DNA of 64,000 bases, taken from NCBI GenBank assembly GCA_024291935.2, contig CM044320.1, forward strand, positions 52,022,001 through 52,086,000, given 5' to 3'. Numbering within the stretch: position 1 is the first letter of the stretch; each line of letters starts with the position of its first letter. Position numbers and translations under genes: made by a program. The notes under the pieces were generated by a model. It saw nothing but the letters and a program-made list of their open reading frames with translations. It was not told the origin of the DNA and ran no database searches. Shown here in pieces: positions 22,742-32,739 of the stretch. This DNA is from Okapia johnstoni (taxonomy: Eukaryota; Chordata; Mammalia; Artiodactyla; Giraffidae).

Positions 22742-22929
22742 AGGTTATTTTTCTCTGAAGAGTTCTAATACAACCACAACCTAGAGTCTATATTCTTCTC
22801 ACAACTCCAAGGAATTTTTTCTTGATATCCAGGAGAGAAGATGACCAGAGTACAAATAAGAATATTCCAAGCTGGTTGAAACACTCTACTGAAAGAGTAC
22901 CAATCAGTAAAACTGTGTCAATGTAGAAG

Positions 22930-23310
22930 GAAGTCTTTAGGACATGCTTCAGGGCTCCACACTTGGTGCTGTCCTATACAACACTTCTGTCAGTGGCTTA
23001 TGATGCAGGATCACGCAAATCCAATTTGGGGATGAAATGAAGCCAGGAAGGATAACTAACATGACAGATGACAGGATCAAGATTTTGACAGGTTGAGTTA
23101 CTATGCTGAAACTAACAAGAAGGATAATGGTAAAACCCTACATTTTAGATAAAAAAATCAATAGTTATATAGCACAGCTCTAGATTTAGATTTATAAAGG
23201 TATATTTTAAAGGGAACAGTTGAATTTTGTTCTTCTCAAGTTCAAAGTGAATCCACAAAATGACACAGTTCCTCTAAAAATGTTAATAATACTAAACTCA
23301 AAAGATAAAA
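22930..23310 (+). mobile_element. L3/CR1-type LINE reverse-transcriptase relic
   Basis: Conceptual translation around 23010-23150 gives a broken peptide ending in a DRLxYxAETNK-like stretch and a 'KTLHF' block. It resembles the segment after the catalytic ADD motif of CR1/L3 reverse transcriptases, where DRLxxWAExNxMxFNxxKCxVLHLG is usual. The expected catalytic Asp-Asp is destroyed ('ggggatgaaatgaagc' replaces the gcagatgacacaaagc type). Several stops and frameshifts; no function. Confidence 0.5.
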
Positions 23311-23417
23311 ATATTAGGGCATCCTATATCACAGTATTTCTGTAATTTTCATAAGTTTGAAAACACCAGAAATATCACAACTAATTCTAATTCTATGCAC
23401 ACTTCATAAGGGACATA

Positions 23418-23609
23418 GTTCAGCTAAGTCCAGTCACTCAGTCATGTCCAACTCTTTGCGACCCCATGGACTTCAGCGTGCCTGGCTTCCCTGTCAATCA
23501 CCAACTCCCAGAGTCTTCTCAGACTCATGTTCATCGAGTTGCTGATGCCATCCAACCATCTCATCCTTTGTCGTCCTCTTCTTCTCCCGCCTGCAATCTT
23601 ACCCAGCAT
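23418..23609 (-). mobile_element. BovB LINE 3'-terminal fragment
   Basis: 'tcactcagtcatgtccaact', 'cccagagtcttctcagactc' and 'gatgccatccaaccatctca' match antisense BovB 3' sequence. About 190 bases remain. Confidence 0.88.
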
Positions 23610-23760
23610 AGGGGGGTGGGAATGACATAACAAAACACCAAAGAGAAGGACAGCTGGAAATGCTTAGAATTTATTGTAAATGAAGAGCAGTGTGAGAAAC
23701 TGAGGATTAATGTAACAGAAGGAAAATATCTTAAAAAATAACTAAGAGGACTCTTCAAGT

Positions 23761-24020
23761 ACTGCTAAGTCACTTCAGTCATGTCCAACTCTGTGTGACC
23801 CCATAGACGGCAGCCCACCAGGCTCTGCCGTCCCTGGGATTCTCCAGGCAAGAACACTGGAGTGGGTTGCCATTTCCTTCTCCAATGCATGAAAGTGGAA
23901 AGTGAAGTCACTCAGTCGTGTCTGACTCTTAGTGACCCCATGGACTGCAGCCTACCAGGCTCCTCCATCCATGGGATTTGCCAGGCAAGAGCACTGGAGT
24001 GGGGTGCCATTGCCTTCTCC
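23761..24020 (-). mobile_element. ART2A-type dimeric BovA SINE with target duplication
   Basis: Two BovA tails in tandem: 'ccaactctgtgtgacccca' with 'tagacggcagcccaccagg', then the linker 'ccttctccaatgcatgaaag', then a second 'cgtgtctgactcttagtgac' unit ending 'gccattgccttctcc'. There is no tRNA head. Perfect flanks 'cttcaagt' (23753-23760 and 24021-24028) define the insertion. Confidence 0.9.
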
Positions 24021-24028
24021 CTTCAAGT

Positions 24029-24514
24029 GCTGGAAGAAAGAAAAACAGTCTTCTTTCTGTGCACTTTCAAACAGCAGAACTAAGATGCAAATATAGAAAT
24101 TCCAGGTCAATAAAAAGAAAGGCTTTTTAAATATTGGAAATAGCTAATGAGAAATTCAGGGTGCTCTAAGAAAAGAGAGGTGCCCTGACTGAAAGTATCC
24201 AAGTCAGGCTATCCGATCACTTTATCCAGTGCCTTTCAAAAAGGATAGACCCCTACTCCCCCATCTCCCAAAGCTAACAAAAGTGACAGAGTTAATTTGG
24301 CATGACCTGTTCTTGGTGAGCCATTGCTGACTCTTAGGAACCACCTAGTTCTTTTCTAAGTGATTGAAATTTGGTTAATTTTTTTTTAGATTTTTCTAAA
24401 GAATGGTGTCAATTGCACCATCTATTAATTTAGAATTAAATAATTGTGTTTTAAAGAATTATTTTCCTATAATCATGAGCATGAATAACTATGACTGATA
24501 TTTTTTATTATCAT
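24029..24514. other. unclassified non-coding sequence
   Basis: No gene or clear repeat. Confidence 0.45.
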
Positions 24515-24685
24515 TTCTATTACTATGCCATTCACTGTGATATTTAAAATATTTAATCTCATTTAAATCTTTCAACAATTATCTGAAGCTCAGAGACCTT
24601 GGGTATCTACCCCAGGACACTGCTTGTGAGCAACAAAGCTAATATTTAAGTCTAAAGCCATCTGATTTCAAAGATCCTGCTCCGA
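24515..24685 (-). mobile_element. MIR SINE, degraded
   Basis: Reverse-strand MIR pattern 'catttaaatctttcaacaat', 'ctgaagctcagagaccttg' and 'gctaatatttaagtctaaag'. Core strongly decayed. Confidence 0.5.
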
Positions 24686-24899
24686 GCTGCTATACTTTGT
24701 GGAGCTTATCTCCACAGACGCTTCATATATCCTTATTTTCCACCATGCTTTCTTTACATCATCACCTACGGGGTTTTCTACCTCTTTTCTGTGTACCTTA
24801 CGAGATCCAGCTCACTCTCATCTTTGAGATAAAGTCTGCCCACAGTGATTAATTCAGGTTACAACGACCTTTTCTTTCTCTGTATTAGATATTTTAGTT

Positions 24900-25150
24900 A
24901 TGAGTAGAAGAAGATCAAACTGAGCTACTTTACGCAAAATGGAGAATTTATTAGCTCACAAGAACGAACAGCAGAAAAGGAAGGGGGCAGATCCACTTTT
25001 GATAACTTCAGGAACAAGAGACCAGAACCTGCAAACTTTGTCTCTTCCTGTCTTTCATCTTTTCCTCCGTGTGTATCAGCTTCTTTCTCTCACTGGCCTC
25101 CCCCACAGGGCTGGAACTGAGACGTCAGGCAGCTCTGATTGTATGTTCTC
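24900..25150. mobile_element. old mammalian interspersed repeat, family uncertain
   Basis: 'gcaaaatggagaatttatta' followed by 'gctcacaagaacgaacagc' and a run of tct/cctc-rich text resembles a mammal-wide repeat I recall but cannot name securely. The open frame 24939-25235 has no recognised domain. Confidence 0.3.
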
Positions 25151-25169
25151 AGCCTCAGTCCCAGGGAAC

Positions 25170-25545
25170 AAGTTTTTGGTTTTCTTAATCATCTATATTG
25201 AGATATATTTAAATACAATAAATGTGCCCATTTAAGTGTACGTTGTAATCAATCTGGGCAAATGTATACATCTATATGTACCCACAGCCCTTCCTGGGTG
25301 GCTCAGTGGTAAAGAATCCACCTGCCAATGTAGGACACATAGGTTCGATCCCTGATCTGAAAAGATCCCCTGGAGGAGAAAATGGCAACCCACTCCAGTA
25401 TTCTTACTGGGAAAATCGCATGGACAGAGGAGCCTGGTGGGCTACAGTTAGCTGGGTTACAAAAGACTTGTATATGACTTAGCAACTAAACAATATGTAA
25501 CCATCATTACAGCCTCAATATAGGCTATTCCTATCATGCCTGCTC
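25170..25545 (-). mobile_element. L1M-type LINE fragment, split by a Bov-tA
   Basis: 'gtgcccatttaagtgtacgt' and, after the SINE, 'aaccatcattacagcctc' belong to the antisense 3' region of old L1M elements. Removing the Bov-tA at 25287-25492 restores continuity. Confidence 0.55.
25287..25492 (+). mobile_element. Bov-tA SINE nested in L1M
   Basis: Head 'gcccttcctgggtggctcag', B box 'ggttcgatccctg' well preserved, body 'ggcaacccactccagtattc'. Flanks 'atatgtaccca' (25274-25284) and 'atatgtaacca' (25493-25503) are an 11-bp target duplication with one mismatch. Confidence 0.94.
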
Positions 25546-25870
25546 AAGTTTTAAAGAACCAAAAGAAGGACTCTGGTGAGCTTTGAGTCAGTACGTGTTC
25601 CATACACCAATCACAAGGAAGATGAGAACCATGATGGACAGCCCCTGCTAATACCAAATGCTGGAGTAAAGAAAGTGCAAAAATGTAATATCTGTAGCTT
25701 AGAAATAGCCCCAGGAAACATCATTATGAGTTTGAGATGGGGAAAACACACCCTATGTCATTCTTGGTTTAATTAGGAGACTAAAATTACACAGTAATTT
25801 TAATAAGAAAGCTTTCATATAAAATGCATTAACAATAGCATGGGATTGGCTAATAAAAAGTAGAGAGAAC

Positions 25871-26087
25871 TTTTGCTATTGTTGTTCAGTCGCTAAGTCA
25901 TGTCCAATTCTTTTGTGACCCCATGGGCTGTAGCCCAGCAGGCTTTTCTGTCCATGAGATTTCCAGGTAAGAATACTGGAGTGGGTTGCCATTTCCTCCT
26001 CCAGAGGATCTTCCTGACCCAAGGATCGAACTCACTTCTCCTGAATTGGCAGGCAGATTCTTTACCCTTGAGCCACCCGGGAAGCCC
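25871..26087 (-). mobile_element. Bov-tA SINE with target duplication
   Basis: Plus-strand reading goes from 'gttgttcagtcgctaagtca' to 'gagccacccgggaagccc'. Flanks 'tagagagaac' (25861-25870) and 'taaagagaac' (26088-26097) fit a target duplication. Confidence 0.93.
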
Positions 26088-26097
26088 TAAAGAGAAC

Positions 26098-27658
26098 CCT
26101 AAAGAGTATCAAAACAGCTATTATAAGAAAGAGCCACTATTCCTAAGGCTGAGACAGGGCACCCAAGAGAGAGGCTTCCCCTAGGGCTGAGGTCTACATC
26201 TCAGTGAGGGCATCCCCATGGTCCACCGAATGACGAGGCAGTATGACACCAGTGGAACTTGCAGGAAATCCTCATTGTGAAGCTTTCCAGAAGCCCACTG
26301 TCTAGGGTAAAAGCTGTTCCCTTGGAGGTGTCTCACTGGAAGCAACCCACTAAAAATGCCTGAGGTGGATGCACGTCAGCTGTTGGTCAGTGGATGTTAG
26401 TGACTCCTGTGCACAGAGGAGCTGGGAATTGGAGAGCCCAGGTGCTGGGAGTGGTAGAGGGAGGCTTCCAAGTTGGCTCATCAGAACTAGAAAGCAAAAC
26501 TCTTTACTTCTGCAATGACAGAGCTTAACCTCACGCCCGCTAGCAAAGGAGAAATTAGAGGGCCCAGTTCCATTTTCACAGATCAGGCAAAAAGGATATA
26601 TTTGGAACTGAGAGGTAATGCATCACTAATCAGCTCATAACTCAAATTGTTTTTACTAATCACTCTCTGAATTCCAACAATCCCTGTTGGAATCTAATAT
26701 CGATTACATGCCTCTCCAGTTATTTCTGACATAATTATCAGTACATAGCTACACATACATTGGTCTTTCCAACTAAGGAATTACCGGAAGATAAGAAACA
26801 TGTCCTAGATTACTGTAGGCTTCCCTTCTCCCCAACCCTATAGTATTTAGTACAATGCTAGGCTCACATGTGTACCTTTACTGCATATCATACATGAGCA
26901 GAGATTGCAAAATAACCCCAAACCTATCCGCCAGAGCCACCAAGAGGACACTTCCAGCTGAATCTATCCCACAGACACGCTTGTTCATTTTTTAAATCTT
27001 ACTTGTACAGTGTTTGGTCTACACAGTTTTTTGAAATTTTAAATTAGTGGTCAATACACAAAACTGGAATTTTACATAGAAACTGAGCATTCTGGAAAAG
27101 TGAGGGGTGATGCAACAATGGGCCTGCACAAGTTGGCTGGAGTTCACCACCGGCCTCTCCTCTTTTGTCACAGTTTTCATACGGCCAGTTCATGTTTGTC
27201 AAAGGTTTGGATCCTGGAGGTATTTGAGTTCTCTACCTGCCTCCCCCCGCCACCCCGCCAACAGGACAGATCCCCTCAACTCCTTTTGTGGGTCAAGGAG
27301 TGTGGAAAAAAAAAAGCAGTAATTAGATACAAATACTATATAAATACTGATAATTTTTCAGTCTCTTCATACACACATCAGAATTGTTGAATATCTTTAA
27401 AATGAATGGTCTGAGTTCACAAAGAACTTAACACGGGTTATGAATTTAGGATCATTGACAGGGTATTGGAAGAAACAATTGACAGAGTATCTAGTTTAAG
27501 AAGCTTCACTCCTATTATCTAACCAGTAACCAGCACATTTCACAATCTCCCTGCTCCTCAGCTTGCTGATCTGACAGTAATAGGGCTGGTTCTGACACTG
27601 TGATTATAAGAGGCTGCTAAAAACAGAAGCTTTATTCATTTTGAATAACATGATAACC
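26098..27658. other. unclassified non-coding sequence
   Basis: No gene or young repeat recognised in 1.5 kb. A C-rich stretch lies at about 27240-27262. Small open frames (27100-27390, 27107-27322) overlap in two phases and have no recognisable domain. Confidence 0.45.
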
Positions 27659-27663
27659 TTGCT

Positions 27664-27904
27664 TAATAGGGAGTTTGGGATGGATACATACACACTGCTA
27701 CATTTACAAAGGATAACCAGCAAGGACCTACTGTACAGCACACGGAACTCTGCTCAATGTTGTGTGGCAGCCTGGATGGGGGAGGAGTTTAGGGGAGCAT
27801 GGATACATGTATATCTATGGCTGAGTCCCTTTGCAGTCCACCTGAAACTGTCACAACATTGTTAATCAGCTATACTCAAAATGTAAAATAAAAAGTTAAA
27901 AAAA
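27664..27904 (+). mobile_element. L1 LINE 3' end
   Basis: 'gataaccagcaaggacctac', 'tgtacagcacacggaactct' and 'ctgtcacaacattgttaatc' followed by an A-rich tail are the artiodactyl L1 3' UTR in sense orientation, 5'-truncated to about 240 bases. 'tgcttaat' at 27660-27667 and 27905-27912 is a likely 8-bp target duplication. Confidence 0.8.
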
Positions 27905-27960
27905 TGCTTAATTAAGCAAGAGTTTTAATTAATCACTCTTTTTTTTTTTTTTTTTTTGCC

Positions 27961-28573
27961 ATGAAGTGATGGGACCAGATGCCATGATCTTAGTTTTCTG
28001 AATGTTGAGCTTTAAGCCAACTTTTTCACTCTCCTCTTTCACTTTCATCAAGAGGCTCTTTAGTTCTTCTTCACTTTCTGCCATAAGGGTGGTGTCATCT
28101 GCATATCTGAGGTTATTGATATTTGTCTCGGCAATCTTTATTCCAGCTTGTGCTTCCTCCAGCCCAGCATTTCTCATAAGGTACTCTGTATATAAGTTAA
28201 AGAAGGAGGGTGACAATATACAGCCTTGATGTACTCCTTTTCCTACTTGGAACCAGTCTGTTGTTCCATGTCCACTTCTAACTGTTGCTTCCTGACCTGC
28301 ATAGAGGTTTTTCAAGAGGCAGGTCAGATGGTCTGGTATTCCCATCTCTTTCAGAATTTTCCAGAGTTTATTGTGATACACATAGTCAAAGGCTTTGGCG
28401 TAGTCAACAAAGCAGAAATAGATGTTTTTCTGGAACTCTCTTGCATTTTCGATGATCCAGCAGATGTTGGCAATTTGATCTCTGGTTCCTCTGCCTTTTC
28501 TAAAACCAGCTTGGACATCTGGAAGTTCATGGTTCATGTATTGCTGAAGCCTGGCTTGGAGAATTTTGAGCAT
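27961..28573 (-). pseudogene. BovB reverse-transcriptase domain, C-terminal two-thirds (broken)
   Basis: A 214-codon open frame (about 204 codons of element, then read-through of the T run) shows RTE reverse-transcriptase blocks in order: FVDYAKAFD near residues 55-63, a QGCILSPSFFNLY block near 116-128 and the catalytic YADD at residues 157-160 (28094-28105). In the family these residues coordinate metal for target-primed reverse transcription. The finger region upstream is deleted and everything downstream is separated by the inversion, so the copy cannot make an active enzyme. Confidence 0.85.
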
Positions 28574-28580
28574 TACTTTA

Positions 28581-29102
28581 CTAGCATGTGTATTCTTGCC
28601 ACCTCTTCTTAATAACTTCTGCTTCTGTTAGGTCCATACCATTTCTGTCATTTATTGTGCCCATCTTTGCATGAAATGTTCCCTTGGTATCTCTAATTTT
28701 CTTGAAGAGATCTCTAGTCTTTCCCATTCTATTGTTTTTCTCTATTTCTTTGCATTGATCACTGAGAAAGGCTTTCTTATCTCTCCTTGCTATTCTTTGT
28801 AACTCTGCATTCAAATGGGAATATCTTTCCTTTTCTCCTTTGCTTTTTGCTTCCCGTCTTTTCACATGTATTTGTAAGGCCTCCTCAGACAGCCATTTTG
28901 CTTTTTTGCATCTCTTTTTCTTGGGGATAGTCTTGATTCCTGCCTCTTGTACAAAGTCACGAACCTCCGTCCATAGTTCATCAGGCACTCCATCTATCAG
29001 ATCTAGTCCCTTAAATCTATTTCTCACTTCCACTGTGTAGTCATGAGGGATTTGATTTAGGTCATACCTGAATGGTCTCGTGGTTTTCTGAACTTTCTTC
29101 AA
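28581..29102 (-). pseudogene. BovB polyprotein linker between endonuclease and reverse transcriptase (broken)
   Basis: A 173-codon frame with the lysine- and arginine-rich linker typical of BovB (blocks such as PDELWTEVRDFVQEAG and KKRCKKAKWLS). Its end is fused by a deletion of a few hundred bases to the next reverse-transcriptase frame, in a different reading phase. Non-functional relic. Confidence 0.8.
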
Positions 29103-30146
29103 TTTAAATTTGAATTTGGCAATAAGGAGTTCATAATCTGAGCCACAGTCAGCTTCCAGTCTTGTTTTTACTGACTGTATAGAGCTTCTCCATATCTGGC
29201 TGCAAAGAATATAATCAATCTCATTTTGGTGTTGACCATCTGGTGATGTCCATGTGTAGAGTCTTCTCTTGTGTTGTTGGAAGAGAGTGTTTGCTATGAC
29301 CAGCGCATTCTCTTGGCAGAACTCTACTAGTCTTTGCCCTGCTTCATTCGGTACTCCAAGGCCAAATTTGCCTGCTACTCCAGGTGTTTCTTGATTTCCT
29401 ACTTCTGCATTCCAGTCCCCTATAATGAAAAGGACATCTTTTTTGGGTGTTAGTTCTAGAAGGTCTTGTAGGTCTTCACAGAACCGTTCAACTTCAGCTT
29501 CTTCAGCATTACTGGTCAGGGCATAGACTTATATTACCATGGTGATAGTGAATGGTCTGCTTTGCAAATGAACAGAGATCATTCTGTCGTTTATGAGATT
29601 GCATCCAAGTACTGCAATTCAGACTCTTTTGTTGACTGTGATGGCTACTCCATTTCTTCTCAGGGATTCTTGCCCACAGTAGTATATATAATGGTCATCT
29701 GAGTTAAATTCACCCAGTCCAGTCCATCTTAGTTCTCTGATTCCTAGAATGTTGACGTTCACTCTTGCCATCTCCTGTTTGACCACTTTCAATTTGCTTT
29801 GATTCAGGGACCTAACATTCCAGATTCCTATGCAATATTGCTCTTTACAGCATCAAACCTTGCTCCTATCACCAGTCCCATCCACAACTGGGTGTTGTTT
29901 TTGCTTTGGCTCCATCCCTTCATTCTTTCTGGAGTTATTTCTCCACTGATCTCCAGTAGCATATTGGGCACCTACCAACCTGGGGAGTTCATCTTTCAGT
30001 GTCCTATCTTTTTGCCTTTTCATACTGTTCATGGGGTTCTCAAGGCAAGAATACTGAAGTGGTTTGCCATTCCCTTCTCCAGTGGACCACATTCTGTCAG
30101 ACCTCTCCACCATGACCCATCCATCTTGGGTGGCCCCACACAGCAT
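29103..30146 (-). pseudogene. BovB endonuclease domain region (broken)
   Basis: The antisense text encodes the apurinic-like endonuclease part of BovB, but in pieces. A 97-codon frame at 29853-30146 ends at a stop just before the family's endonuclease start, where an Arg codon has become TGA. Downstream blocks carry further stops and substitutions around 29520-29560. Endonuclease nicking activity is not expected. Confidence 0.75.
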
Positions 30147-31048
30147 GGCTTAGTTTCATTGAGTTAGACAAGGCTGTGGTCCCATGTGATCAGATTGGCT
30201 GGTTGTCTGTGATGGTGGTTTCAGTCTGTTGCCCTCTGATGCCCTCTCTCAGTGCCTACCATCTTACTTGGGTTTCTCTTACCTTAGATGTGGAGTATCC
30301 CTTCACGGATGCTCCAGCCTAGACAGCATATTAAAAAGCAGAGACATTACTTTGCCAACAAAGGTCTGTCTAGTAAAGGCTATGGTTTTTCCATTGGTCA
30401 TGTATGGATGTGACAGTTGGACTATAAAGAAAGCTGAGCACTGAAGAATTGATGCTTTTGAACTGTACTGTTGGAGAAGGTTCTTGAGAGTCCCTTGGAC
30501 TTCAAGGAGATCCAACCAGTCCATCCTAAAGGAGATCAGTCCTGGGTGTTCATTGGAAGGACTGATTTTGAAGCTGAAACTCCAATCCTTTGGCCACCTG
30601 ATGCGAAGAGCTGACTCATTGGAAAAGACCCTGATGCTGGGAAAGATTGAAGATGGGAAGAGAAGGGGACGACCGAGGATGAGATAGTTGGATGGGATCA
30701 TCGACTCACTGGACATGGGTTTGGGTAGACTCTGGGAGTTGGTGATGGACAGGGAGGCCTGGCATGCTGCGGTTCATGGGGTCGCCAAGAGTCAGACACG
30801 ACTGAGCGACTGAACTGAACTGAACTTTTTTTTAAACTTTTCTCTTTATTGCTTTAAGAACTCTATCTCTTGTCACCTGCCTCTCTTGCAGTTTGACAAC
30901 TTTTCCATGACTCTCATATTACCAGGAAAATCACCAGAACAGTCTTCAAGAGATGCATCTACATTGTAGTCTCATCCATGAGAGAAGAAAATTCAAGGGA
31001 AAAAAAACCCTCTTAAAATGCATCTGGATTCGTTTAATTTTTGTTTTT

Positions 31049-31461
31049 GTACAGTCGCTAAGTCATGTCAGCCTTCTTTATGGTCCAATTCTGACATCTA
31101 TACATGACTACAGGAAAAGCCATAGCTTTGACTATGCATGCATACCAAAGGCATTTCAGTTGTATCTGACTTTTTGTGACTCTATTGACTGTAACCCACC
31201 ATGCTCCTCTGTCCATGGGATTCTCCAGGCAAGAATACTAGAATGAGTTGCCATGCCTTCCTCCAGGGGATCTTCACAACCCAGGATTGAACCCACATCT
31301 CCTGAGGCTCCGACTTGCAGGCAGATTCTTTACTGCTGAGCCATCATGAGTCAAAGCCATACCAGATGCCCAGCTTTGACTATATTGACTGGCAAAGTGA
31401 TAGAGACCTTAGTTGGCAAAGTGATGTCTTTGCTTCTTAATATGCTGTCTAGGTTTTTCAT
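31049..31461 (-). mobile_element. BovB LINE fragment with internal deletion, split by Bov-tA
   Basis: The left edge 'acagtcgctaagtcatgtc' is antisense BovB 3' terminus. It jumps directly to the more internal 'ccttctttatggtccaattc', so about 300-350 bases are missing. After the Bov-tA the BovB text resumes at 'agctttgactat' and continues through 'ttaatatgctgtctaggttt'. A short internal repeat of 'ggcaaagtgat' is present. Confidence 0.82.
31136..31371 (-). mobile_element. Bov-tA SINE nested in BovB with perfect 12-bp target duplication
   Basis: The BovA body is evident ('gtccatgggattctccaggc', 'gcaggcagattctttactgc'), though the head end is worn. 'agctttgactat' occurs at 31124-31135 and again at 31372-31383, perfectly repeated, which dates this SINE as younger than the BovB copy. 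Confidence 0.92.
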
Positions 31462-31489
31462 AGATCGTATTTAAATATTATCTTATGTT

Positions 31490-31770
31490 TAAATCCTTTT
31501 CAGACTACCCTTTATAAAATACTATTAATAATGCCCCTATTCTGATATTTCCCATATAATTCTCTTACTTTATTTTGTCCATAACATCTATCACCATCTG
31601 ACATATACCCTATACTTTCTTATTTATTTATTGTCTATATTTCCCCCACTGGGATATAAGCTTTTTTAACCATAAAGACTCAACTGATTTTGTTGATTGC
31701 TGCACCTCCAATACTAGAACACTGAACAGTACATGGTAGATGATCACAAAATGGATGAATGACTGCATGG
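31490..31770 (+). mobile_element. L2 LINE 3' region
   Basis: Pattern 'ccactgggatataagctttt', 'gctgcacctccaatactaga' and 'gtagatgatcacaaaatgga' followed by 'tgaatga' follows the L2 3' end in diverged form. Confidence 0.55.
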
Positions 31771-32188
31771 ACAGGTGACCTATGAGGTTTGACTGAACCT
31801 TAGCTATTGCACGTCATGTTAACATCCATTGTGTGGGCCTTTTGACCAAGACTTGGCCTTTTGTTCCTAATTTTATTGCCACCTACAATGGCCTCCTCAC
31901 CCTGATCCAAAAATGCCATTCACAGGTGCCTTTAGCACCTCCAAGTCTCCATTCTGGGACACAAGAAATTTCTGTGTAAGAATATCACAGTCAGAGCTTG
32001 AGGAGCTCTGCCTTGGGACACACATATCTACACACTTTCTACTGATTTCCCAGTGCCCTTGAACCATGCCGTGTGGACACAGCTCTGCATGTAGCTTCAC
32101 CTAATGAACTACAGTCTTCTCCTGGTGGTCAGGGGATATGTCCTCTTAGACTGAAAGCTCTGTAGCTCCCCAAACTTACTGGGTATTT
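31771..32188. other. unclassified non-coding sequence
   Basis: No gene or clear repeat. A 67-codon minus-strand frame (31897-32100) has no recognisable domain. Confidence 0.45.
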
Positions 32189-32205
32189 TAAAAGATTTTC
32201 CTCTT

Positions 32206-32492
32206 GGGCTTCCCTGGTGGATCAGTGGTAAGGAATCCACCTGCTAATGCAGGAGATGCAGGTTTGATCCCTGATTCAGGAACACCTGACATGCCATGGG
32301 GCAACTAAGCCCATGTGCTGCAACTACTGAGCATGCATTCAAGAGCCTATGCTCTGCAACAGGAGAAGCCACTGCAATGAGAAACCCACACACCACTACT
32401 AGAGAGTAGCCCCCATTCACCACAACTAGAGAAAGCTCACCCACAGCAACAAAGACCCAACACAGCCAAAAATAAATAAATACAATTAAAAA
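32206..32492 (+). mobile_element. CHR-2-like SINE (tRNA-derived, cetartiodactyl)
   Basis: The head 'gggcttccctggtggatcag' and B box 'ggtttgatccctg' resemble BovA, but the body ('catgccatggggcaactaag', 'gagcctatgctctgcaacag') is the CHR type and lacks the BovB tail. It ends in 'aacacagccaaaaataaata'. The insertion is bounded by 'aaaagattttcctctt' (32190-32205) and 'aaaagatttcctctt' (32493-32507). Confidence 0.85.
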
Positions 32493-32507
32493 AAAAGATT
32501 TCCTCTT

Positions 32508-32577
32508 ATGGACAACAAAGACCAGCACAGTCAAAAAAAAAATATATATATATGTATATATATAAAAGATTTGCTCT
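32508..32577 (+). repeat. duplicated SINE tail, TA tract and third copy of target sequence
   Basis: Right of the CHR SINE, 'gacaacaaagaccagcacag' resembles the SINE tail 'gcaacaaagacccaacacag' (about 32448-32467). It is followed by an A run, a (TA)n tract and a third target-like copy 'aaaagatttgctct' (32564-32577). This looks like a duplication of tail plus target, or a second extremely truncated insertion. Confidence 0.7.
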
Positions 32578-32739
32578 AATGAAAACCTCAAATATAGCCA
32601 CAGTGGGGAGAATTTTACAGTAAACACATAGGTACTCACCATCTAGTTTCTATCAACATTTGAATACACTTTCTCTTTACCATGTACCTATCCATCAGTC
32701 TACTTATCATTAACTAGTTATATTTGTTTACTTTTTTTA

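Larger units (their letters stand above)
21875..22772 (+). mobile_element. ERVL-type LTR carrying two later insertions
   Basis: The host element starts 'gtgatgtttaattgtatgtg' with 'caacttggctaagccacagt' and 'tggactctgagtaaagcag', resumes at 'gaaggtttcaatcagttgaa' and ends 'ttctctgaagagttctaata', an ERVL-like terminus. It is interrupted by a Bov-tA (22025-22221) and a BovB 3' end (22301-22650), and its A+T/CA-rich part has expanded. The exact LTR family is uncertain. Confidence 0.5.
27958..30825. mobile_element. BovB LINE (RTE class), long copy with 5' inversion and internal deletion
   Basis: The element covers most of BovB in two oppositely oriented blocks. From 27958 to about 30316 it reads antisense, from the C-terminal side of the reverse transcriptase on the left to the 5' region on the right ('gatgctccagcc'). 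From about 30318 to 30825 it is sense, starting 'ctagacagcatattaaaaag' and ending in the BovB terminal repeat 'gactgaactgaactgaac'. Some 130-170 bases between the blocks are missing. A second deletion at about 28597 joins 'aagaatacac' directly to the reverse-transcriptase segment beginning near 28573. A 19-base T run borders the left end and a T run follows the right end, so the target duplication may lie within T-rich sequence. Confidence 0.88.

Noticed and set aside
25576..25776. 66-codon frame with paired Cys residues (a CxxC-like spacing)
   Set aside because: A single short motif, no recognisable zinc-finger layout, no splice or promoter context; treated as chance.
28226..28612. 128-codon plus-strand open frame
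   Set aside because: Shadow of the antisense BovB reverse-transcriptase frame.
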